In this document: piece after piece, positions 23,932 through 33,520 of the stretch
Layout: each line of letters starts with the position of its first letter
Numbering within the stretch: position 1 is the first letter of the stretch
Source of the DNA: Verrucomicrobiota bacterium
GTDB lineage: Bacteria; Verrucomicrobiota; Verrucomicrobiia; Verrucomicrobiales; Akkermansiaceae
Length of the DNA: 64,000 nt
Reading direction: 5' to 3'
Assembly (NCBI GenBank): GCA_030835305.1
Contig: JAURPJ010000131.1
Span: forward strand, 1-64,000
Notes under the pieces: model-generated
Told to the model about the DNA's origin: nothing
Seen by the model: the letters and a program-made list of their open reading frames with translations, nothing else
Database searches by the model: none
Made by a program: the position numbers and the translations under genes

Positions 23932-24594
23932 CTAATCAGCAAGAGAACGCCACCTTAAATTCTTCACCTCTGACTCGGTTTGCCACGCCGCAATCCCCAT
24001 GGGGGCGCAATACTCGATCACCCCAGGTCGAAGACCCAATTTGCGGCCTTCGGTCGCGACATTCACCACTTGCTTCCCATCAATGAAGGCCGAAAGCTTC
24101 CCTTTCTCCACAACCACTCTGACCGCATACCAGCGACCGTCCTCGAAGTTACCGTAAGTTGTCGTTTCGTTCTCTGAAGCGTCCATCCCATCGATCGAAG
24201 AAATACCGACGGTTCCACCGCCCCAACCTCCGATGATAAAAGTGAGGCATTCATCCTTCGAGGAAACCGGAAAGGTGAAGCCACAGAAAAAATCCGACCC
24301 CGCCAACTTGCGGGCATCCAGTTCAAGCTCGTAGGGCATCTCCGGCAAATCTCCGCTGAACTGCGTTCCGGTTAGCTCCACCCCGGCCTCCAGATGGAGT
24401 AGTCCGTTGGACCATTGCGCGGAACCTTCTCCACCGAACTGGATCTCATTCCAGTCGGCCTCTTGGGGCACGATCCATCGGAGCTCCCTGGCATCCGCGT
24501 CAGGAGTGTCTCCACCCGCCAAAGAAGCCGTTGTCTTTTGACAATCACATCCTACGAGAGAAATCCCCGCCAAAGCCAAAACCACTACCTTCAT
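23932..24594 (-). CDS. Lipoprotein with DUF1080 (3-keto-disaccharide hydrolase)-like domain
   Basis: The signal peptide ends in a lipobox (GISLVGC, Cys at residue 16). The 200-residue body is a concanavalin-like jelly roll of the DUF1080 type: EWSNGLLHLEAGVEL-like strands, PYELELDARKLAGSDFFCGFTF, ECLTFIIGGWGGGTVGISSIDG, GRWYAVRVVVEKGKLSAFIDGK and a terminal VKNLRWR. This domain is expanded in Planctomycetes and Verrucomicrobia; several members cleave 3-keto-glycosides, but activity is unproven for most. The start codon overlaps the stop of the preceding secreted-protein gene (ATGA), so translation is coupled. Confidence 0.75.
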   Translation of the reverse strand: MKVVVLALAGISLVGCDCQKTTASLAGGDTPDADARELRWIVPQEADWNEIQFGGEGSAQWSNGLLHLEAGVELTGTQFSGDLPEMPYELELDARKLAGSDFFCGFTFPVSSKDECLTFIIGGWGGGTVGISSIDGMDASENETTTYGNFEDGRWYAVRVVVEKGKLSAFIDGKQVVNVATEGRKLGLRPGVIEYCAPMGIAAWQTESEVKNLRWRSLAD

Positions 24595-25454
24595 TCCTTC
24601 TCTTCGATTGGAAACAGCTCGATCTTTCGCACAAGCTCGTATTTCCCAACAGTCTCGATATAAGAACCTTCACCGGTTTCCACCGTCATACCGACTTTAC
24701 CGAGGCCATTCACCTCGTAATCGACGAGGTACTTCAACGACCGGAAAACCCGCCCCTTCCCTTCAAAATCAATCACCATCTTTTGTTCTCCGGGCCTCTC
24801 AGACCGAACTGTCGCCGACCAACTCAGGAGAGCAGCAGGATCACCATTCACCTCCTCCACCTTTTCAAAGGTCACCGTAGCTTTCCCACTCAAGACCTTC
24901 TCGTCGTTGAACCAGGGCAACCTCGGATTCGCCACCTTCCAGGTCTCGCCAACCTTGCGGGCCTGTTCACCAAAAAGGTTGATTGAATAATCGCTTTCCA
25001 TCGAAATCTCAATCTCCCTCAGCTCCCTCTCGAGCTTTGTGGCATCGGCATCTTCTTTCTCTCCTTTGATAACTTTGGCACTCCATTTCTCTCCATCTTT
25101 TGTCAACCGGGTGATGGTGCCCTCAAGAGGCGACGGCCCGGTTTCGTTGGTCCGCTGATCGTTCAAAAAGCGCCGATAAGTTCCACCTCGCTTCTTAAAA
25201 TCGACTTCGAGAGTGTTCTCATCAACCCATTTTGTGCCTAGCAATTGCCCTCCAAGGTATCGGGTTGTTCCGATGGACCAACTTCCACTGTTCATCACCT
25301 TGACCTTACCATTCAACAAGGAACTCTTTGAGTCCAACGTTAGGGTCATTCCTGCCGGAGGCCCCCAAGTTTTCGGGGACAGAATGTATCCCTGCCCTAG
25401 CTCCGCCATCAAAAGGGACGAAGAAAACCAAATGAAAGCCAAACAACGCGTCAT
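24591..25454 (-). CDS. Secreted hypothetical protein (paralogue of the 25493-26398 product)
   Basis: The start at 25454 (MTRCLAFIWFSSSLLMA) gives a signal peptide; the frame extends 13 codons further upstream without coding character. The mature protein (about 270 residues) is beta-rich. It contains a segment, KVGETWKVANPRLPWFNDEK followed by GKATVTFEKVEEVNGDPAALLSW, that closely parallels KVGATWEFDPKNVPGMDEF plus MTFVEVKELNWEPCAIL in the upstream neighbour. The two are diverged tandem paralogues. No catalytic motif is recognised. It overlaps the DUF1080-like lipoprotein gene by 4 bp and lies 38 bp after its paralogue. Confidence 0.7.
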   Translation of the reverse strand: MTRCLAFIWFSSSLLMAELGQGYILSPKTWGPPAGMTLTLDSKSSLLNGKVKVMNSGSWSIGTTRYLGGQLLGTKWVDENTLEVDFKKRGGTYRRFLNDQRTNETGPSPLEGTITRLTKDGEKWSAKVIKGEKEDADATKLERELREIEISMESDYSINLFGEQARKVGETWKVANPRLPWFNDEKVLSGKATVTFEKVEEVNGDPAALLSWSATVRSERPGEQKMVIDFEGKGRVFRSLKYLVDYEVNGLGKVGMTVETGEGSYIETVGKYELVRKIELFPIEEKE

Positions 25455-25492
25455 TATAAAATTAGTTTTTGTGGAATCGGTCAAGACCAGCA

Positions 25493-26398
25493 CTAAAGGG
25501 GGCCCTTTTTGGGAGACAGGACAGCGGTCAATCGCTTGGCGTTGAGGTCACCGGCCATGGCAAAGTCAATCACGACTCCAGCCCGTGGCTCCATCACGCC
25601 GCTAACCGCCACTTTCATGTCACCCTTGATATTATCGTCCCTCAAATATTTCAAGGAAAGGGCGATCCGCATCTCACCGGACACCTTGGCGTCCAATCCA
25701 GCCATCGTTTCATCAGTTGGAAGACCATTGATCGTAAAAGTTCCCTTCAGAATCGCGCAAGGCTCCCAGTTCAGTTCCTTCACCTCCACGAAAGTCATCG
25801 CCATCGCTCCTTTTACGATTTTAAACTCGTCCATGCCCGGAACATTTTTGGGATCAAATTCCCAGGTAGCGCCAACCTTGTGAGGCCCGGTGCCATAAAT
25901 TTCAGCTGACTCCGCAGTGCTGTTGTTCAAGCTTCTAACCAGACTTTTGATCTCGTCATCCACATTTTCATGATCAATTGGCTCGACAGGATCACCCTTT
26001 AATTTGCCAACCCACTTTTTTCCGGGTTTTTTAAGCAATACCATCCGGCCTTCGATCGCACTGACTTCCTCCTCGGCCTTCGCCTGCCCCATGATCGTCG
26101 ATTTCTCGAATGCCCGGTTTTTCAAATTGGTAACCTTAATCTTGTCCCCGGCCAAATATTCGAAGATCTGTACCTCTTTGGAATTTTTGCCCATCTCACC
26201 TCCAAGATCCTGCTCGCCCACCGTTATCTTTAACTTGCAGTTCGTCATATTTGAATTGTCGTCCACCTGATGGGTTGCCCCGATCGGCATCAGTGGATCC
26301 TCGGAAGCGAGGACATATTCCTTCACCCCAACAAGCTCTTGGGCCGACGAGTGAAGCGAAGTGAGAGCGACAAGAGCGGCAGCAAGACAAAGTTTCAT
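25493..26398 (-). CDS. Secreted hypothetical protein (first of a tandem paralogous pair)
   Basis: The start at 26398 (MKLCLAAALVALTSLHSSA) gives a clear signal peptide. The mature part of about 280 residues is beta-rich and lacks cysteine pairs or enzyme motifs. The shared block KVGATWEF...FVEVKELNWEPCAIL and the later GEMRIALSLKYLRDDNI tie it to the next gene. It opens a three-gene minus-strand operon of exported proteins ending in the DUF1080-like lipoprotein, and is divergent from the large haem protein at 26491, with about 92 bp of shared promoter region. Confidence 0.7.
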   Translation of the reverse strand: MKLCLAAALVALTSLHSSAQELVGVKEYVLASEDPLMPIGATHQVDDNSNMTNCKLKITVGEQDLGGEMGKNSKEVQIFEYLAGDKIKVTNLKNRAFEKSTIMGQAKAEEEVSAIEGRMVLLKKPGKKWVGKLKGDPVEPIDHENVDDEIKSLVRSLNNSTAESAEIYGTGPHKVGATWEFDPKNVPGMDEFKIVKGAMAMTFVEVKELNWEPCAILKGTFTINGLPTDETMAGLDAKVSGEMRIALSLKYLRDDNIKGDMKVAVSGVMEPRAGVVIDFAMAGDLNAKRLTAVLSPKKGPL

Positions 26399-26490
26399 GG
26401 CCCCCGGCAGTCCAAGGACGACCCTAACACTTGTCAAGCTCCCTTGAAACTTCCCAAGCCCGCCTTCCGTAACTTACGTTGCAAAAAGCC

Positions 26491-29400
26491 ATGTCTCGCA
26501 AACTTCTTCTTTCACTCTCCGCCATCCTTCCTCTTGGTGCCCAGCTCGTCCCTTCCCAGCTCGACAGAAAAATCACCATTCCCGAGGGACTGACACTCAA
26601 GCGCTTCGCCGACCAAAACCAGGTCCAGAATGCCACCGCGATCTGCCTCGACGCCCAAAACCGCGTCTACATTGCTGAAACCAATCGCTGGCGCGTCCAG
26701 GTTCAGGACATCCGCCACGGGGGGAAATTCCTGCGGGACCGCGTGAACGGAGACATTTCCTCCATGACTCTCGAAGACCGCACCGCCTTCCACCAAAAAT
26801 GGTCCGGCAAGGGACAGGACTTCCTGACTTGGGAGGAATTCACGAAGGATTCCGAAGTCATCAAAATGCTTGAGGACACCGATGGCGACGGAGTCTCGGA
26901 CAAAACCACCGTTTTTCGCGGCGACTTCAACGACCCTCTCGCGGGCCCTTCCGGTGGCCTCATCGAAAAAGACGGCACTGTTTACTTCGCGATGATTCCC
27001 GGGATTTATAGCCTTAGGGACACCAACAACGACGGGAAAGCCGAGGAGATAAAAACTTTGGTAAACGGCTTCGGGGTGCGTGTCAGCTTCTCCGGCCACG
27101 ATCTCAATGGCTTCGCTTGGGGGCCCGACGGCAAAATCTACTGGTCCATCGGCGACCGCGGATATCATGTCGAGCAAGATGAAAAAACCTTCGCGCGCCC
27201 CGATTCTGGCGGCGTTTTCCGGGCCAACCCCGACGGCTCGGAGTTCGAGGAATTTTACATCAACCTCCGCAACCCCAAGGAGATCGTCTTTGACGAATTT
27301 GGCAATCTCTTCACAGTCGACAATGACTACGACCAAGGGGATCGCGAGCGTATTGTCTACCTCGTCCAACACGGCGACTCCGGTTGGAAAATGGGGCACC
27401 AAACCATGACCTCTTTTGGTGGCACCGTTTACAACCATATCGGGGGCAAACCTCCGCGCAAAGAAGATCACATTGACGCGTGGATGAACGAAGGTCTCTG
27501 GAACACCCGGCACGACCGCCAACCCGCATACATCAACCCACCCATCGCCTACAGTGCGAACGGACCGTGCGGACTTGCCTACAATCCCGGCATCGTCGGA
27601 CTTCCCGAAAAATTCAACCGCAACTTCTTCTTTGCCAGCTACGTTGCCGGCCCCGACCGCTGCCTCATCGAGCGCTTCACCCTCAACCCCGACGGCGCTA
27701 ATTTTGAACTTGGCGAGCAGACCAACTTCCTTAAAGGAATCGCCGTCACCGACCTCGACTGGGGTTACGATGGAAAGCTCTACATTGCCGACTACGGCGG
27801 CGGCTGGACCAAGTCCGGCAAAGGCAATGTTTACACCCTCGCCGACACCGAAAAGCTCAAGTCTCCAGCTATCAGAGAAGTAAAAGAATTGTTTGCAAAC
27901 GGTATCCCAACTCTCCAGTCAGACCAGCTTTTTGAATTCCTCGCCCACCCCGACCAGCGTGTCCGCCAGCGGGCGCAGTTCGCACTTGCCGAGCGCGATC
28001 TCGATTCACTTCCGCTATTCAAAAAAGCGACTAAGCCTGATCAGCCGCTCATGCGACGCATCCACGGAATCTGGGGAATCGGCCAGCTTGCTCAGAAAAA
28101 CCCCTCCGCACTCAATTCCCTCACGAGTCTGATCGGAGACCAGGAAATGGAAGTCCGTGCCAATCTTGCCCGCACTCTCGGAAATCACGGCAAACACCTT
28201 GCTCCCTTCCGCAAGGCTCTCATTGCGATGCTTCAGGATTCCTCGCCGCGTGTTGCCTCTCTCGCCGCCATCGCCCTAGCCAATCACGGCCACCAGGACG
28301 CCATCGCTCCTGCTCTAGCGATGCTTGAAAAGAACAACGACAAGGACATTGTCGTCCGCCACTCCGGCATCATGATGCTCGCAAAGTGCGCCGGGAATGA
28401 GGACCTATTTCTTCTAGCCGGGAACCCTTCAGCCGCAGTCCGCCGAGCAGCAGTCGTCGCCCTTCGACGTCAGAAATCACCTCTACTCCAGCACTTCTTC
28501 GCCGACCCTGAGGAGTCGGTGCGACAGGAAGCAATCCGAGCCGCCTACGAAATGGATGTGCGTGAGACATACCCGGAGCTCTCCAAGCTAGCACATGATA
28601 TCGCTTTGAGGGTCAGCCCAGGCATCAAGTGGCACCCCCTCACTGCACGTCGCGCCATTTTCGCTGGTTGGGTTCTTGGCCAAAAAGAAAACGCACAGCT
28701 CATTGCGAAAATCGCCTCGGACCCCAAGGTTGATTTCCGTGTTCGCAAGGACGCAATTATTGCCCTCCTTGAATGGAACAACCCACCCGTTCCCGATCCC
28801 GTCACCGGCTTTGCCCGAACTCTTCCCGACAACCGTATCAAGTTGGATACCTCCATCATTGAAAACCTAAAAGACCTCCTTGATGGTAAAGATGAAAACT
28901 CGAGGAAGCTCATTCCTCGAGCGCTCACTCTCTCCGAGCAGGACAATATGCCCCTCGGTGAACTCCGACTCACCCGCTACTTGAAAAATGACAAATACTC
29001 TGAGGACGCTCGAGCCCAATCGATTAAGCTCCTCGCTCCACTCAAAAAAGCAGATGCCATTTGGCCCTTTACTCTTCAGGAACTCTTTACCGACAAAAGC
29101 GACAAGGTCCGCAGCATGGCCCGGGAACTTCTCTTCAGAGTCGATCCTGACCGCGCAACCGCCCAGCTTGGGAATCTCCTCTCCAGCGAAAGCGCCACCT
29201 TGAACGAAAAGCAACTCACTCTTGAGACGCTGACCAAACTGAAAACACCAAAGGCGAAGGAAATGATCCAAGCTGCCCTTGACCAACTGATCGCTCGAAA
29301 AGCGGACTCCGGTCTCGCCCTCGATATCGTCACCGCCGCCGAAAAGGCCGGTCTCTCGCTCGATCAATTCCGCGCGTCCCTCGCCAAAGACGATCCTAAC

Positions 29401-29871
29401 GCCGAGTGGGATCTCCTCTGCCGGGACGGCGGAGATATTCAACTTGGCAAGAAGGTGTTTTACGAGCACGGAGCCGCGCAGTGCCAGCGCTGCCACACCA
29501 TGCACGGAGTCGGGGGCGACGTCGGCCCCGAGCTCGGAGCCATCGGCAAAAAGCACGATGCCACATACCTCCTCCGCTCCCTCGTCAATCCTGGGGCGGA
29601 AGTCGCCGACGGGTACGGCCTCGGCACCATCACCCTCAAGGACGGCACCGAAATCAGCGGAAACTTCATGCCTGACGATAAAGACGGGAATGCCGTAATT
29701 AACTTTGCCGAAACCACCAAAATTATCAAAAAATCGACCATTGCTAAAAAGAGCAAGCCGGTTTCAGCCATGCCGCCCATGACCGCCCTCCTTAGTAAAC
29801 AAGAAGCCCGTGACCTCGTGGCCTTCCTCGTTTCCTGCAAGAAAGATAAGACCGACGAAGGACACAAATAG
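26491..29871 (+). CDS. PVC-type secreted beta-propeller/HEAT/cytochrome c protein
   Basis: This 1126-residue exported protein has a signal peptide (SRKLLLSLSAILPLGAQ). Residues about 25-450 form a sorbosone-dehydrogenase/NHL-like beta-propeller (GFAWGPDGKIYWSIGDRGYH, VFDEFGNLFTVDNDYDQGD) with two calcium-loop-like inserts (DTDGDGVSD, DTNNDGKAEE). Residues about 480-950 are HEAT-like repeats. Residues about 985-1120 form the PVC haem-binding domain with CQRCH at 998-1002 and LLRSLVNPGAEVADGYG. In PVC bacteria such proteins are often annotated as putative membrane-bound dehydrogenases, and electron donor and substrate are unknown. The start ATG 26491 is preferred over TTG 26479. A smaller relative follows at 29987. 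Confidence 0.88.
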   Translation: MSRKLLLSLSAILPLGAQLVPSQLDRKITIPEGLTLKRFADQNQVQNATAICLDAQNRVYIAETNRWRVQVQDIRHGGKFLRDRVNGDISSMTLEDRTAFHQKWSGKGQDFLTWEEFTKDSEVIKMLEDTDGDGVSDKTTVFRGDFNDPLAGPSGGLIEKDGTVYFAMIPGIYSLRDTNNDGKAEEIKTLVNGFGVRVSFSGHDLNGFAWGPDGKIYWSIGDRGYHVEQDEKTFARPDSGGVFRANPDGSEFEEFYINLRNPKEIVFDEFGNLFTVDNDYDQGDRERIVYLVQHGDSGWKMGHQTMTSFGGTVYNHIGGKPPRKEDHIDAWMNEGLWNTRHDRQPAYINPPIAYSANGPCGLAYNPGIVGLPEKFNRNFFFASYVAGPDRCLIERFTLNPDGANFELGEQTNFLKGIAVTDLDWGYDGKLYIADYGGGWTKSGKGNVYTLADTEKLKSPAIREVKELFANGIPTLQSDQLFEFLAHPDQRVRQRAQFALAERDLDSLPLFKKATKPDQPLMRRIHGIWGIGQLAQKNPSALNSLTSLIGDQEMEVRANLARTLGNHGKHLAPFRKALIAMLQDSSPRVASLAAIALANHGHQDAIAPALAMLEKNNDKDIVVRHSGIMMLAKCAGNEDLFLLAGNPSAAVRRAAVVALRRQKSPLLQHFFADPEESVRQEAIRAAYEMDVRETYPELSKLAHDIALRVSPGIKWHPLTARRAIFAGWVLGQKENAQLIAKIASDPKVDFRVRKDAIIALLEWNNPPVPDPVTGFARTLPDNRIKLDTSIIENLKDLLDGKDENSRKLIPRALTLSEQDNMPLGELRLTRYLKNDKYSEDARAQSIKLLAPLKKADAIWPFTLQELFTDKSDKVRSMARELLFRVDPDRATAQLGNLLSSESATLNEKQLTLETLTKLKTPKAKEMIQAALDQLIARKADSGLALDIVTAAEKAGLSLDQFRASLAKDDPNAEWDLLCRDGGDIQLGKKVFYEHGAAQCQRCHTMHGVGGDVGPELGAIGKKHDATYLLRSLVNPGAEVADGYGLGTITLKDGTEISGNFMPDDKDGNAVINFAETTKIIKKSTIAKKSKPVSAMPPMTALLSKQEARDLVAFLVSCKKDKTDEGHK

Positions 29872-29986
29872 GAGACTGGAGGCGACTTCCCCTGCTGACT
29901 GAACCCAAAAATAAGAATCCCTTCTTTGCGGGACGGTTTTTGAAATTGTGGCAGAGTGTGGAGTGTAATAACCCCCATAAACCATT

Positions 29987-32485
<2,499 letters not shown>

Positions 32486-32566
32486 GGATCGGGATTACTG
32501 AAACCACATTGAATTAACTTTTTTGATTGTCAGATGGGATCAGCCCGGCCCAACCTGCACCCAATC

Positions 32567-33334
32567 ATGAAGTTAAGACACTTTTTGCTAATCGCGTGCC
32601 TCCCCGTCACTGCGGTGTTCGGAGAAATGCGCACCTACACCAGCAAGGATGGCCAAAAGACCTTCCGCGGTGAACTCATTGAGTATGAGTCATCGACAAA
32701 GAAAGCAAAGATGCGCATGGCGCGAGGGAAAGTTCTCACCTTCTCAATCAATGTCCTCTCAAAGGAAGATCAGAAGTATGTTGAGGAGCAAGGTCCGATC
32801 GTTCAGGCCAAAAAAGCGCTCTCGATAGAGACCAAACATTACAGTAAGCGAACCGAAAAAAACAAGCCCGCCCAGGGTCAGTGGTATTTCGAAAAATTCG
32901 ATCATAACTACATCGTCACCGTTGAGAACAAGCGCGACGAGATGTTAAGGGATGTGACGGTCGAGTATACCTTCTTTATCGAGCGCAATCGCCGTGAATA
33001 TCAAAACAAGATCGAAAAAGTCAGCGGTTCCGACACTATTGATTTGGTTCTATCCAACGGGACGGAAACGATCACGACCAAGAGCGCCAATCTGGAATCG
33101 TGGAGCGATAATCCCGTGATGCCCGCCGGCGGCGGCGGCGGATGATGTTTCACCGAAGATCCCTACGGTCTGTGGGGAACATTCAACCAGCCTCCGATCA
33201 TGGTCAAAGGCGGTAAGAGTAAATATAGAGACAAGCTTCTTGGCCTCGTGGTTCATCTCAAGGTGAACGGCGAAATCATCAAGACCGGTTCCAGTAACGA
33301 CAAAGTCCTCGCGATGTCCGAGGACACCGAGTAA
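32567..33334 (+). CDS. Candidate exported SHD1-domain selenoprotein (in-frame TGA = Sec193)
   Basis: The start at ATG 32567 gives a signal peptide (KLRHFLLIACLPVTAVFG). Residues about 21-70 resemble the SHD1 (SLA1 homology 1) domain common in PVC secreted proteins (RTYTSKDGQKTFRGELIEY...LSKEDQKYVEEQ). A beta-rich domain follows. TGA at 33143-33145 interrupts the frame at codon 193, within PAGGGGG-TGA-CFTEDPYGLWG. The frame then stays open for 62 codons to TAA 33332-33334, giving 255 residues with a Sec-Cys pair in a Gly-rich loop. A hand count gives about two thirds G/C at third positions after the TGA. A SECIS-like hairpin follows the TGA, a terminator follows the TAA, and selA is in this window. 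If TGA is read as stop, the product is 192 residues (33145 end). No function is known; Sec-Cys suggests a redox or metal site. Confidence 0.72.
33161..33177 (+). promoter_or_regulatory. Putative bacterial SECIS element
   Basis: The RNA CCCUAC-GGUCU-GUGGGG folds into a 6-bp stem (one U-G) with a 5-nt loop, and U33160-A33178 extends it to 7 bp. The loop starts 21 nt after the TGA. In known bacterial SECIS elements the apical loop lies about 16-37 nt after UGA and has G in its first two positions. In E. coli fdhF the SelB-contacting loop is also GGUCU, 18 nt after UGA. The match in loop sequence, spacing and in-frame position is the main evidence that codon 193 is Sec. Confidence 0.7.
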
Positions 33335-33359
33335 TATCACCGACACACCCGACCGTTTC

Positions 33360-33385
33360 AAGGTCACCTCCGGGTGGCCTTTTTA
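33360..33385 (+). terminator. Intrinsic terminator after the extended selenoprotein frame
   Basis: AAGGTCACC (33360-33368), loop TCCG and GGTGGCCTT (33373-33381) form a 9-bp stem followed by a T run. It lies 25 bp after the TAA at 33332-33334 and about 215 bp after the TGA, so the transcript is organised around the longer frame. Confidence 0.85.
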
Positions 33386-33520
33386 ATTGGCAAATCAACG
33401 GGATTTTAGATGCGACAGGCTTTGGATGAGCGACCCTCATTTTACGCTTCGTTTCTTAGACCTTTCGATCCTCCGAATCGCTGACAGAGTCAAGCTCAAG
33501 CAGCTCGCACCTCCTCAACC

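Noticed and set aside
23932-24594. TGA or TAG readthrough in other genes (screen of the stop codons of the intact genes for in-frame continuation)
   Set aside because: TGA stops at 4367, 6191, 7122, 13461, 24591, 39771, 47308 and 53737 lead into short frames, the next gene, or antisense of a known gene. Only 33145 has a supported continuation.
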